Program-made: the position numbers and the translations under genes | The notes under the pieces: generated by a model | What the model saw: only the letters and a program-made list of their open reading frames with translations | What the model was told of the DNA's origin: nothing | Databases searched by the model: none | Assembly (NCBI RefSeq): GCF_014641075.1 | Contig: NZ_BMHP01000002.1 | Location: 1,550,001-1,614,000 of the forward strand | Source of the DNA: Paenibacillus nasutitermitis | Lineage (GTDB): Bacteria > Bacillota > Bacilli > Paenibacillales > Paenibacillaceae | Length of the DNA: 64,000 bases | Reading direction: 5' to 3' | In this document: piece after piece, positions 25,448 to 37,022 of the stretch | How positions within the stretch are numbered: position 1 is the first letter of the stretch | How the letters are laid out: each line of letters opens with the position of its first letter

Positions 25448-25669
25448 CTACTCCCCTTTCCCGCATTTCGATTCATACGGACTGAATAATGCAGGCCACA
25501 ATGTTCCCCGCTTCAAGGCCTCGGCCAATGAGAATTGAGGTAAATTCATCGGCTGATACGGAAAAAACTGGTTTGGCGGCACCACATAGGTTTTGACATA
25601 TATCGGTGGACAAGGATCAAAAGGACCGATAAAGGGGTACCACTCCCGGGTTTGTTTCATATTCACCAT
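25448..25669 (-). CDS. cotJA: spore coat associated protein CotJA
   Basis: 73 residues, rich in Pro, Tyr and Phe: REWYPFIGPFDPCPPI then TYVVPPNQFFPYQPMNLPQF and EALKRGTLWPALFSPY. That composition and the order cotJA-cotJB-cotJC identify it. The ATG at 25669 follows GGAGGAG; the longer frame to 25816 is rejected. In B. subtilis the operon is transcribed by sigma-E in the mother cell; the promoter here is not clear. Confidence 0.9.
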   Translation of the reverse strand: MVNMKQTREWYPFIGPFDPCPPIYVKTYVVPPNQFFPYQPMNLPQFSLAEALKRGTLWPALFSPYESKCGKGE

Positions 25670-25931
25670 AGCTCCTCCTTCTTGGTTGCATGAAAGCCTG
25701 TTGCAGCATGATTTTTGATTGCTCTCCGTTTTTTTCGGGCATAGACTGGGGCCGTATGGACAGCCTTCGGATTTAATCGTTTCAGCTCGTTTAATAGGCG
25801 CTTCTTTTGTAAGCATATGACAGGAGCCCAGATTTTGTTCTTCTTCCTAGCAGATAAACCGGTTTTCCCCGCCATAAATTTTGAGTGAGTTGTCCCTTTC
25901 CATCCTGGCCTGCCTATATCCGCTAACGCTA

Positions 25932-25985
25932 AAAAACCGAAAGAAGCAACCTGCATGGAGGATGCAGATTGCCTCTTTCGGTTTG
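25932..25985 (-). terminator. intrinsic terminator after the CNNM/CBS gene
   Basis: On the minus strand, AAACCGAAAGAGGC pairs with GCTTCTTTCGGTTT around an inner stem (CTGCAT/ATGCAG), followed by TTTTT. It lies just past the stop at 26020. The rest of the 350-base gap up to cotJA is without features that I can support. Confidence 0.8.
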
Positions 25986-26019
25986 TATTAATCGACCTTG
26001 CCTGGGACGGGAGGAGACC

Positions 26020-27369
26020 TTAATGCTCCTCGGGAACGGGCTCCTCCTCCATCTCCTCATCCTGGTGCTGTCTGTAAATATTGACCCGAAGCACCCTCAG
26101 GCGCTCGCTTTCTGCAACTTCGAAAACATAATGCTTATAGTCGACTTTCTTCCCTTTGACGGGATTGCCTTCGAGAAGGGTGAACAACCAGCCGCCAATG
26201 GAATCCACATCATCATCTTCAATGTCCAGATTAAACATGACATTCACATCCTCGATCAGCATTCGGCCATCGACTGAAGTCACATCCCCTTTCACCACAA
26301 CACTCGGCTGCTCCGTATCAAACTCGTCATGAATCTCGCCGACGATTTCTTCCAGAATCAGCTCGGTGGTGAGCATGCCGGCGGTTCCGCCATATTCATC
26401 CACGACGATGGCAAGCTGAGAATGCTTCCGCTGCATCAGCTTCAGCACATGGCTGATTTCCATCGACTCAGGCACATTCAAGATTGGCCGCAGAAAATTC
26501 TGCAGCGAATGATCCTCATCCGGATCGGCAGTCAACAAGTCTGTAATATGTACAAAGCCGATTAATTGGTCTTTATCTTCGACACACACCGGATAACGCG
26601 TATGTTTCGTTGTATAGACTGTCTTCATATTTTCGGCAAAATCAAGATCTGCATAAAGACAATCCATATCGGTACGGGGAAGCATCACCTCGCGCGCCAG
26701 CCGGTCGGAGAACTCAAAGATGTTGTCAAAAAGCTTGAGCTCATCTTTATCGATGATGCCGCTAACCGCGCTCTGATTCATCAGAATACGGATTTCTTCT
26801 TCCGTATGAGCTGAGTCATGTTCACTGGCCGGTTTTACGCCAATCAGTCTAAGCAAGCGGTTGGCAGAGCCGTTTAACAGCCAGATAGCGGGCAGAAAAA
26901 GGCGATAAAACCACAATAGCGGCATGGACGCCCATAAGGATGTGGATTCCGACTTCTGAATAGCCAGCGTCTTGGGCGCGAGCTCGCCAAGCACGATATG
27001 CAGGAAGGTAATGACAAGAAACCCGATAATAACCGAAACTGAAGAAATAACGGTCGGGTCGGTCATGCCAACACGATGCAGAAGCGGCTCTACAATGAGC
27101 TCGGATATGGCCGGCTCACCTACCCAGCCAAGTCCCAGTGAAGCCAGGGTTATCCCAAGCTGCGTGGCTGACAAATAGGTATCCAGCCTGCTATTGACCT
27201 TCAGCGCATATTTGGCTCGTTTATTTCCTTCATTGGAGAGCTGGGTCAGTCTCGTCAAACGCACCTTAACCAGTGAGAACTCCGCCGCCACAAAAAAACC
27301 GTTCAACAAGACAAGGACAAAAACAATGATCAAATTCCATATAATCTGGCCTGTTTCAAAATGTCCCAA
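26020..27369 (-). CDS. hemolysin-like CNNM/CBS-domain membrane protein
   Basis: 449 residues: an N-terminal CNNM membrane domain (helices at about 10-30, 90-130 and 150-165), a CBS pair (MLPRTDMDCL...VVDEYGGTAGMLT, about 215-345) and a C-terminal CorC_HlyC transporter-associated domain (VSVDGRML-like, about 360-430). B. subtilis relatives such as YhdP, YrkA and MpfA are linked to magnesium efflux or resistance. Despite the hemolysin name there is no sign of toxicity. It probably starts at TTG (27369), with GGAG about 14 bases upstream; no ATG is available before the first helix. The tail is very acidic. Confidence 0.92.
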   Translation of the reverse strand: MGHFETGQIIWNLIIVFVLVLLNGFFVAAEFSLVKVRLTRLTQLSNEGNKRAKYALKVNSRLDTYLSATQLGITLASLGLGWVGEPAISELIVEPLLHRVGMTDPTVISSVSVIIGFLVITFLHIVLGELAPKTLAIQKSESTSLWASMPLLWFYRLFLPAIWLLNGSANRLLRLIGVKPASEHDSAHTEEEIRILMNQSAVSGIIDKDELKLFDNIFEFSDRLAREVMLPRTDMDCLYADLDFAENMKTVYTTKHTRYPVCVEDKDQLIGFVHITDLLTADPDEDHSLQNFLRPILNVPESMEISHVLKLMQRKHSQLAIVVDEYGGTAGMLTTELILEEIVGEIHDEFDTEQPSVVVKGDVTSVDGRMLIEDVNVMFNLDIEDDDVDSIGGWLFTLLEGNPVKGKKVDYKHYVFEVAESERLRVLRVNIYRQHQDEEMEEEPVPEEH

Positions 27370-27396
27370 TAGGGTCGTTCTCTCCTCTCATCGCCA

Positions 27397-28533
27397 CTAT
27401 AGAATAGCCTTCCGAGCCAGAAAATCGACTTCCCTGTAGTACATGTCTTTGACCAGCAAATTTGGGCCGCAGCAGGACGCAGCGGGGCAATGGCAATTCA
27501 CTCCAGCCGCGAGGGGATGAGTGAGCCAGCGCTCGAACAATTCGTCGAGCCTGTCTGTACCAATATTGCCGAAAGCCGGCACGTCCGAGAAATCCGTTAC
27601 GAAAACATCCCCCGTAAACAAATTCACGTTCAACCGGTTTCTGCCGTCCGGATCGTTGCGGACCGTGACAAGCGGTTCTGCTGCAAGTCTCGCCAGCAAT
27701 TCGCGGTCCTCAGCGTCCTCGCTGCAATGAAAGAACGGCAAGGTGCCAAACAGCATCCACAAGGAAGGATCACGATGATCCAGCAGTCGGAGAATGGCCT
27801 TGCGCATCTCCTCTTTATTTATAACCGGTAAATCAGCAGCGAAAGCACTTGGGTACATGGGATGCACTTCATGACGCTGACAGCCCATTTGCGAAATAAG
27901 CTGATGGATCTCGGCGATTTTCTCATGAGTCCGGAAATTAATCATGGACTCGGCAGATACGAATAAGCCCCCTTCGGTCAATCTGCGGGCATTGCTGATC
28001 ATTCGCTCGTACATCCGGACAGCTGTTTCCCGTGCGACGGGATGACCGCTTTTGGCAAAACCAACCTTGTGAAAATCATCAGCATGGGTATAGTTGAATG
28101 AAATATGCATCACATCCAGATAAGGGGCAATTGCCTCGTATCGGCTGTAATCCAGGGTGATATTGGAGTTAATTTGAGAGCGTACGCCCCGGCTGCGGGC
28201 ATACTTCAAAAGCGGAATCAGATACTCGTTCACGGCTTTGCCGGAAAATGTCGGCTCCCCTCCGGTAATACTTATGGTCTGCAAATGCTCGATTTCATCC
28301 AGCCGTTGCAGCATCATGTCGAGCGGAAGCTTATCCGGCTCCGTCATCACCAGCGTATCTCCGACTGCACAATGCTCGCAGCGCATATTGCATAAATTGG
28401 TTAGGGTCATCTCCACACTGGTCAGACGATGACGGCCAAACTGACGAAGAGAAGAAATGGGATCCCACGGATCGTCGGCAGGCGAAATCGAATGGATTCC
28501 CCGTGCGCGATCTGTATGTATAGCGTTTTGCAT
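27397..28533 (-). CDS. yfkAB: radical SAM protein YfkAB
   Basis: 378 residues. The radical SAM cluster motif is LTNLCNMRCEHC (C-x3-C-x2-C). The C-terminal Cys-rich motif HCPAASCCGPN is the CxCxxxxC type that names the family. In B. subtilis the gene is split into yfkA and yfkB; here it is one continuous frame. It is presumably an iron-sulfur enzyme that makes the 5'-deoxyadenosyl radical; the substrate is unknown. AGGTG lies nine bases before the ATG at 28533. It is 27 bases from the CNNM gene and may be co-transcribed with it. Confidence 0.92.
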   Translation of the reverse strand: MQNAIHTDRARGIHSISPADDPWDPISSLRQFGRHRLTSVEMTLTNLCNMRCEHCAVGDTLVMTEPDKLPLDMMLQRLDEIEHLQTISITGGEPTFSGKAVNEYLIPLLKYARSRGVRSQINSNITLDYSRYEAIAPYLDVMHISFNYTHADDFHKVGFAKSGHPVARETAVRMYERMISNARRLTEGGLFVSAESMINFRTHEKIAEIHQLISQMGCQRHEVHPMYPSAFAADLPVINKEEMRKAILRLLDHRDPSLWMLFGTLPFFHCSEDAEDRELLARLAAEPLVTVRNDPDGRNRLNVNLFTGDVFVTDFSDVPAFGNIGTDRLDELFERWLTHPLAAGVNCHCPAASCCGPNLLVKDMYYREVDFLARKAIL

Positions 28534-28620
28534 CGTTTCAGCACCTGACTTTAAAAAATCGTATTTCTATCATTGTAATATCCGCTGCGGATTGTTGCAA
28601 ATGCGGCATGCTGCACCAGA

Positions 28621-28694
28621 AAAAAATTAAAAAACCCACCGGTGAGTTGAACTGCCAGTAGATGACCCTTGAGATCATCAGGGGTCATCTTTTT
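28621..28694. terminator. hairpins between rph and yfkAB
   Basis: Two adjacent hairpins. AGATGACCC / GGGTCATCT (28660-28690) is followed by TTTTT on the plus strand. A shorter AACCCACC / GGTGAGTT hairpin (28633-28648) is followed by T-rich sequence on the minus strand. Either may stop leftward transcription from the rph-like gene. Confidence 0.5.
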
Positions 28695-28708
28695 GACCTA
28701 TTCAGCCA

Positions 28709-31420
<2,712 letters not shown>

Positions 31421-31477
31421 TTAATTTTAATACTCGTAATCAAATTATATCATTCTGCCTTTTTTTATGCAATATAG

Positions 31478-31510
31478 AAGAACCTGATACAACTATCAGG
31501 TTCTTTTTTG
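31478..31510. terminator. strong hairpin in the HD-GYP/rph gap
   Basis: Perfect 12-bp stem AAGAACCTGATA / TATCAGGTTCTT with a four-base loop, then TTTTT on the plus strand. It may end HD-GYP transcription as a bidirectional terminator. A second T-tract lies at about 31580 on the minus strand. The rest of the 310-base gap must carry the rph promoter, which I could not pin down. Confidence 0.65.
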
Positions 31511-31638
31511 ATGATACAAATGCCCGATCAACGGTCCTCACTGGGATTAACAATAGCTGATTGTTAATAGTGCCGATGCAGAAAAAAAAGAGCCTAATCG
31601 GCCCTTCATACCCGGTTTCACCCGGTTGTCTGCCAGCA

Positions 31639-32754
31639 TTAAGCACCAGAAACTTCAGCCAGCCGGGGATCCTCATTGACACTGGAGATCATCATGGTCA
31701 GCTGGGTTGACAAATCTACTTCATACGGCTTCTTCAAGTCCATGCCTGCCACATCCTGAAGGACCCGTACAACCGGCCGATGCGGGCAGGATGCCTTAAT
31801 ATCCACCACCACTCCGGATTCGCCTGTCTGCAGCTTCACCGTAACGCCAAGCGGATAAATCGCGACCTTGTCACGAAAGGTTTGCAGCATACGCTGCTCA
31901 TATAACGTTCCCGTGCCCGTGTAGAGCGCCTCCACCGCCTGATGCGGAAGCATCGGATTCCGGTAAATCCGTGTCGAGGTCATCGCATCATAGGAATCCA
32001 CCAATCCGATCCATTTGGCATATTCATGGATTTCGTCCCCCTTGATTCCTCTGGGATATCCACTGCCGTCAAGTCTCTCATGGTGCTGGTAAGCGCAATG
32101 CGCCGCTAGCAACGGAATATTGGGCTCATCCTTCAACAAATAGAAGCCGCGTTCGGCATGACGCTTCATTTCCTCATATTCATCCCTGGTGAGTGATCCG
32201 GTTTTCTTTAACAGGCTTGAGCTGATCTGGGTTTTGCCAATATCATGAAGCATCGCGCCTAAGCCAAGCGTCATCAATTGTTCGCGGGTATAGCCGCTGG
32301 CAATGCCCAGTAAGGTGGAGTACACGCAGACGTTCAGCGAATGCTGAAACAAATAATCGTCCACAATGCCCATATTCATCAGCATGAGCATGGCGTCCTT
32401 CTGGCTTGTCAAATCATCGATAACCATATTCATGACTTCCCGGAAAGGTTTTGCTATATAAGGGTAGGTAGCTCCGCTTTTGCGGTTCGGTTTGTCCATC
32501 ATTCCCCGAAAGTTTGTGCGGATCTCCTGAAGCGCGTGTTGTCTGGTTTCCTCGCTGATCAGATCGGGTACGACCAAATCTGCCGTTCGGGGATCTTGTA
32601 TGTATACAAAGCTGACGCCGCACTCACTTAATCGGGCAATAAGCTTGCTGGTCAGTTCCACTTGCTCGGCAAGCAGAACAAGACCCTCTTCGGAGTAAAT
32701 CTTTTTGGCTAATTTCATGCCTTCACGGCACATATGAATGGGCAATAATCGCAT
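31639..32754 (-). CDS. HD-GYP domain protein, probable cyclic-di-GMP phosphodiesterase
   Basis: 371 residues. The ATG at 32754 (MRLLPIHMCREGM) follows AGGGG. An N-terminal domain of about 130 residues precedes the HD-GYP domain: MLHDIGKTQIS (HD), QHHERLDGSGYP (HD-GYP signature) and DSYDAMTS. The C-terminal 80 residues are a further small domain. HD-GYP proteins split cyclic di-GMP; all metal ligands expected can be seen. No membrane helix, so probably soluble. A second HD-GYP gene lies at 39031. Confidence 0.9.
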   Translation of the reverse strand: MRLLPIHMCREGMKLAKKIYSEEGLVLLAEQVELTSKLIARLSECGVSFVYIQDPRTADLVVPDLISEETRQHALQEIRTNFRGMMDKPNRKSGATYPYIAKPFREVMNMVIDDLTSQKDAMLMLMNMGIVDDYLFQHSLNVCVYSTLLGIASGYTREQLMTLGLGAMLHDIGKTQISSSLLKKTGSLTRDEYEEMKRHAERGFYLLKDEPNIPLLAAHCAYQHHERLDGSGYPRGIKGDEIHEYAKWIGLVDSYDAMTSTRIYRNPMLPHQAVEALYTGTGTLYEQRMLQTFRDKVAIYPLGVTVKLQTGESGVVVDIKASCPHRPVVRVLQDVAGMDLKKPYEVDLSTQLTMMISSVNEDPRLAEVSGA

Positions 32755-32922
32755 CGGATCGACCCCTGCTTGCTTCAATTTTCCAGATCGTGAGGGCAAG
32801 ACTATCGACCCCGTAATTTAAATGTAAGTTATTTTCAATAAAAGAGCAATATCCGATTCGCCAATTCTCGACAAAATTCTTCTTTTTCGCATTCCAAAAG
32901 AAGATAATCCCTGAAAAAAAGT

Positions 32923-33768
32923 CTATCTCATAATAAAATACCAGAAAAATGCCGCAAGCAGAAACCGGTAAATCGCGAAATGAGTCAGCTTCACCTTTTG
33001 GATATGCTTAAGGAACAACACAATAACAAGCCAGGCAACAACGAAGGAAACGAGAAAACCTGCAATGAAGAACGGCAGATTATCGCCTTCGATATACTTG
33101 TAATTGTCCAGCAGCTCATAGCCTGTAGCCGCGGCCATAATGGGTATCGCCATTAGGAAAGAAAAATCGGCGGCTGCCTTGTAACTGGTTCCCACCAGCA
33201 TTCCGCCGGCAATCGTCGAACCGGATCTTGAATATCCGGGCCACAGCGACAAGCACTGAAGGAGACCGATCATAAAAGCCTGCTTATAGGAAATATCATC
33301 AATCGTTTCTGATACAATGCGAATCCGGCCGGATCTGGAAAGCCATTCAGCCACAATCATGTAAATCCCCCCTACTACAAGGGCATATAGGACCGGGGTC
33401 TGATTAAAGCCTTCACCCTTGATAACATCCCGAAGAAAAAAAGCAAGCAGCAGCGCAGGCACAATGCCAAGCGCGATATGAACAAGATTTAGTTTGCGTC
33501 TGGCATTTGGAAACGATGAGATCTTGCCCAGACTTTCCGTCGCTTTGGACAATCCGAACAGGCTGGCGATACGTTGACGGTAAATAAGAGCGATGGCCAG
33601 GATTGCGGCCAACTGGATCACGATTTCAAATGTAACGATCATCTGGTCATCCGAGGTATAGCCAAGCAGCTTATTCGTCAAGATCATATGCCCCGATGAA
33701 GACACCGGTAAAAATTCAGTCAATCCTTCAACAATTCCTAAAATCACCGCATTAATGATGTCTCCCAT
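32923..33768 (-). CDS. uppP: undecaprenyl-diphosphatase
   Basis: 281-residue multi-spanning membrane protein. Both family motifs are present: GIVEGLTEFLPVSSSGH near the N-terminus and PGYSRSGSTI. UppP (BacA) recycles undecaprenyl pyrophosphate to the monophosphate carrier for peptidoglycan and teichoic acid synthesis, and gives bacitracin resistance at high dose. The stop of the upstream metallophosphatase lies 33 bases before its start. GGAGGG precedes the ATG by 13 bases. A full-length copy. Confidence 0.97.
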   Translation of the reverse strand: MGDIINAVILGIVEGLTEFLPVSSSGHMILTNKLLGYTSDDQMIVTFEIVIQLAAILAIALIYRQRIASLFGLSKATESLGKISSFPNARRKLNLVHIALGIVPALLLAFFLRDVIKGEGFNQTPVLYALVVGGIYMIVAEWLSRSGRIRIVSETIDDISYKQAFMIGLLQCLSLWPGYSRSGSTIAGGMLVGTSYKAAADFSFLMAIPIMAAATGYELLDNYKYIEGDNLPFFIAGFLVSFVVAWLVIVLFLKHIQKVKLTHFAIYRFLLAAFFWYFIMR

Positions 33769-33800
33769 ACTCGCCTGGTTTCCCTCCTTTAATTATAACT

Positions 33801-35273
33801 CTAGCCTGCCGTTCCATGGCCTTTGGCAGCCATGATCCATCGGCATCTTGCGCTGTCCAACAGCGCTCGTGGATCTTGCAGCTCCAATGCAAGCACATCC
33901 CGGATAAACTCAGGCAAAAAATACTGGACATCCGTGCCGTTTTTGATTGTCTCATAACCGACCCCGAACGTAAACATGTCTATCGTCCCTACCGTGTATG
34001 CACGGTCGGGGTCAAAGTCCTGTCCATTCACCGTCAAAGAAAGGATCTTGGTATAGGGCGGTGCCTCCGGATTCCAGATGATCTCAAGCCCGTCTACGGC
34101 GAGCGTTCCAAGAACCGACCCACGGAAACCAAACCCGCGGATCGGCTTGTCAATAAACTCGGCCAGCAGTGCCTCTTCGAGGGCGCGCAGCAGATCCCGA
34201 CCGGACAACGTCATCCGGCAAGGATTGATTGGCGAAGGGCACAGCGCATGCAAATCGCCTGCCGTGACCTCCCCTTCCGCCAGTCCGCCCAGAAGCTGTC
34301 CGGAGTTAACAAGACCGATTTCCGAGCCGGTCCATCGCTTCAGACCAGCCGCCAGTAAATTTCCCAGCGGCGATTCCCGCTCGATCCTGACTGGCAGCGG
34401 CGCAGACAGCCGTGAAATCACTCTGCTGAGACGGCGCTGTCCAGCCGCTTTGAAGCCGCCGATAATCGCGGCGGCTTCAGGTTTTTCCTCATATGCAGCC
34501 ATCGGTACGCATTTTGCATGAAACGTTAGCCGCCCATCGAGGCTATCCCGTCCAATCTCGATGCGCCCCATATATTCGCCGAACTTTCCGGCTGCACAGA
34601 CATATGTCTCTCCGATAATTTCCGGCTGTTCCAGGAGGTGATGCGTATGTCCGCCCAGTATCAGGTCGATGCCCGGTATCGTCTGTGCCATCTGCCTGTC
34701 ATGGGGCAAGCCCAGATGGGACATTACGATGAGCACGTCAACCTTCTCTCGCAGCGCCTTAGCCTCTTTTGCCACCGCAGCAAGAGGGTCGCCCGCATCC
34801 CAACCCAGCAGTTCATAGAAATCCGCAAACGCCGCCGTCACGCCAATGATCCCGAACGTAAGACCCCCTTTGCGGACAATCGTGGACGCCTGCAGCCAGG
34901 TAGGACGTTCCCCGCCTGACTGCAGGCGCATATTGGCGCAGAGGGTCTGAAATTGCGCATGCTCACGGAAAGCATCATCCAGATGAGCCTGTGTGAATGT
35001 CAGGCCTTCATTGTTTCCGAGCGTTGCAGCGTCATAGCCGGCTTCATTCAAAAGCTCAATATTTACCAGGCCGTCGCTGGCCTCCGTCTCGATTCTCATT
35101 CGGTCCATATGATCGCCGATGTCCAGGACAAGCACGCGATCACTTCCATAGGTACGCCTGGTTTCAGATATATAAGTGGACATTTTGGCCGCCAATTCCA
35201 AGCGGCTGTGAACGTCATTACTGTGCAAAAGAACGACTTCAATTTCACGCTGACGAACTGCTGTTTCTTTCAT
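33801..35273 (-). CDS. 5'-nucleotidase/2',3'-cyclic phosphodiesterase-type metallophosphatase (YunD-like)
   Basis: 490 residues. N-terminal calcineurin-like metallophosphoesterase with LLHSNDVHSRLE, DIGDHMD, LGNNEGLTF, VMSHLGLPHD and GGHTHHLLEQ, which supply the two-metal site. The C-terminal 5'-nucleotidase substrate-binding domain is present (GLVNSGQLLGGL, YTVGTIDMFTFG). There is no signal peptide, so it acts in the cytoplasm, as in YunD of B. subtilis. GGGAGG lies before the ATG. It is 33 bases upstream of uppP and likely shares its transcript. Confidence 0.9.
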   Translation of the reverse strand: MKETAVRQREIEVVLLHSNDVHSRLELAAKMSTYISETRRTYGSDRVLVLDIGDHMDRMRIETEASDGLVNIELLNEAGYDAATLGNNEGLTFTQAHLDDAFREHAQFQTLCANMRLQSGGERPTWLQASTIVRKGGLTFGIIGVTAAFADFYELLGWDAGDPLAAVAKEAKALREKVDVLIVMSHLGLPHDRQMAQTIPGIDLILGGHTHHLLEQPEIIGETYVCAAGKFGEYMGRIEIGRDSLDGRLTFHAKCVPMAAYEEKPEAAAIIGGFKAAGQRRLSRVISRLSAPLPVRIERESPLGNLLAAGLKRWTGSEIGLVNSGQLLGGLAEGEVTAGDLHALCPSPINPCRMTLSGRDLLRALEEALLAEFIDKPIRGFGFRGSVLGTLAVDGLEIIWNPEAPPYTKILSLTVNGQDFDPDRAYTVGTIDMFTFGVGYETIKNGTDVQYFLPEFIRDVLALELQDPRALLDSARCRWIMAAKGHGTAG

Positions 35274-35350
35274 TCCTGCCTCCCGGGTTACTAGGGATTA
35301 ACACATTAAAGTGGTTGTCAAACCAGACATAGCGTATGTGAGGTATGATG

Positions 35351-35375
35351 AAAAGCGGCCTTGGACGACAAGGCC
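35351..35375 (-). terminator. weak intrinsic terminator after the molybdopterin-fold gene
   Basis: Stem GGCCTTG / CAAGGCC with a five-base loop; on the minus strand it is followed by GCTTTTC. It lies directly past the stop at 35384. Confidence 0.55.
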
Positions 35376-35383
35376 AGGCTTCA

Positions 35384-35872
35384 TTATTTCGTTGTGTTTT
35401 GTCGCAAATCTTGCGGAGAAAAGGCATTTTTGAACCCGTAAGATACGTCGCCTCTGCTGGCTTCATCATGCAAAAAACGGCAGGCAGCCACGCTTTTTAC
35501 ATTCAAGCAGGCACTGGAGCCATTTGGCACATACAGACGGATTGGCCCGCCTTTGTGCAAAGGCTTGCCGTCGATGGCAAACTGAATGGCTGACCCGGCC
35601 AGCTGCTCCCAGGGAATAAGCGCTTCAAAAGAGTCGTTGCCTTCCACCTTGAGATGGGTCGGCTCGGGCGTTTTCTCCCCTATTCCCTGCAAACTGCGCC
35701 AGGCATAATACCAGCGTATAAAGTCAAAGGCTTCGCCCACCGCCTCCGGAACCCGGTCCGACAAGGCGAAAGCATCCCCTGCAAGCAAAGCCATCTGCTC
35801 CGGGGATGTTTCATACAAGGGCAGTCCGTAATGGTCAATCGAAATGATTCTGGGATCTTTATGATGTTTCAT
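35384..35872 (-). CDS. small protein resembling the oxidoreductase molybdopterin-binding domain
   Basis: 162 residues. The segment IDGKPLHKGGPIRLYVPNGSSACLNVKSV resembles the strand-loop of sulfite-oxidase-type molybdopterin-binding domains, where GEPLPxxxGxPLRLVVPG and a later VK-x-V are usual. The rest has no motif that I recognise, and no classical molybdenum-ligating Cys segment of the full-length enzyme is evident in the N-terminal half. It lies just behind moaA on the same strand (46 bases), which fits a Mo-cofactor link. It may be a reduced, possibly non-catalytic relative. GGAGGAAGG precedes the ATG. Confidence 0.55.
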   Translation of the reverse strand: MKHHKDPRIISIDHYGLPLYETSPEQMALLAGDAFALSDRVPEAVGEAFDFIRWYYAWRSLQGIGEKTPEPTHLKVEGNDSFEALIPWEQLAGSAIQFAIDGKPLHKGGPIRLYVPNGSSACLNVKSVAACRFLHDEASRGDVSYGFKNAFSPQDLRQNTTK

Positions 35873-35918
35873 TTGCGTCCTTCCTCCAACTATATTCCAT
35901 CCTTGTCATTCCTGCTGC

Positions 35919-36920
35919 CTAACCGCCAATTTGGGACATACGCCTTGCGGTCGGCTGATGGCTTTGGGCTTCGTCAGAGAGCTTGGCCGCCATCTCGTGA
36001 TTGAGCGGTTTTAATTCCATCGCCCGCATAAATAAGTCGCTCAAGGCTTGCGGATCCCCCAGAGCAGGCTTTACGCTGAGCTCATCGATCCAATAAAGGC
36101 AAGGCTTAAGGTTTCCGTCTGCCGTAAGCCTTAAACGGTTGCACCGTTGGCAGAAATGATCGCTGACAGGGTGAATCAGGCCGAATGACCCTTTGCCGCC
36201 AATCATACGGTAATCCTCCGAAGGCCCGTTCCCGACAATGGAATCCAGACGGTGCGTAAGAAGTTTGCGTTCAGAAGCGATTTCCAGAACCCGCGCCAAA
36301 GGAAGATAATGGTTTTTCCAGTTTTCATCGGCATGGCCGATAGGCATGTATTCGATGAACCGGACATGCAGCGGATGCTCGTAAGCCAGCTGCAGAAAAT
36401 CACCGATTTCATCCTCATTGACGCCCTTTAGCAGGACACAGTTAAGCTTGATGGGGGAGAAGCCTACCTTTACGGAAGCTTCGATGCCCGCCATCACCCG
36501 TTTGAGATCCCCGCGCCGGGCAATAAACTGAAACCGCGCCGGATCAAGTGTGTCCAGGCTGATATTTACCCGGTTCACGCCTGCATCCCGAAGCGCCGCT
36601 GCCTGATCGGCAAGCAGCACGCCATTAGTGGTCAGCGATATATCGCAAATACCGGGTATCGCCGACAGACGGCGTACAAGCCCATCCAGCCCAGGGCGGA
36701 CCAAAGGCTCTCCTCCGGTAATACGCAATTTGGTAATGCCGAGTCTCGCGCCCGTTTCGACCACTTCTACAATCTGATCGTATGAGAGCAGATCAGAGGA
36801 CGGCGCAAATTCAACGCCTTCTTCCGGCATGCAGTATAAACAGCGCAGATTACATCGGTCTGTAACCGAGATGCGCAAATAATCATGAACACGTTCGAAC
36901 CGATCCGTCAATCCCGGCAT
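35919..36920 (-). CDS. moaA: GTP 3',8-cyclase MoaA
   Basis: First step of molybdopterin synthesis: the radical SAM enzyme converts GTP to 3',8-cH2GTP. 333 residues from the ATG at 36920 (GGAAG eight to nine bases upstream; a GTG at 36929 has no spacing). N-terminal 4Fe-4S cluster: DRCNLRCLYCMPEEG. C-terminal cluster: FCQRCNRLRLTADGNLKPC. The C-terminal Gly-Gly pair needed for activity is present (MSQIGG). Divergent from the fused moaD-moaE gene, with 102 bases between. Confidence 0.97.
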   Translation of the reverse strand: MPGLTDRFERVHDYLRISVTDRCNLRCLYCMPEEGVEFAPSSDLLSYDQIVEVVETGARLGITKLRITGGEPLVRPGLDGLVRRLSAIPGICDISLTTNGVLLADQAAALRDAGVNRVNISLDTLDPARFQFIARRGDLKRVMAGIEASVKVGFSPIKLNCVLLKGVNEDEIGDFLQLAYEHPLHVRFIEYMPIGHADENWKNHYLPLARVLEIASERKLLTHRLDSIVGNGPSEDYRMIGGKGSFGLIHPVSDHFCQRCNRLRLTADGNLKPCLYWIDELSVKPALGDPQALSDLFMRAMELKPLNHEMAAKLSDEAQSHQPTARRMSQIGG

Positions 36921-37022
36921 AGTTCGCACTTCCTTTCATGTACTTGTGTCTAGCATAACATTTTTCAGATCGTTATGGTATGCTGTAGAGATCATTATGC
37001 GAAGATAGAAGAGGTTGAAAAC

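Noticed and set aside
25448-25816. Longer CotJA with 49 extra residues
   Set aside because: The extra part is Lys/Cys-rich and unlike CotJA; the ATG at 25669 has a strong ribosome site.
26020-27369. Hemolysin activity for the CNNM/CBS protein
   Set aside because: The name is historical; domain layout fits ion (magnesium) transport proteins.
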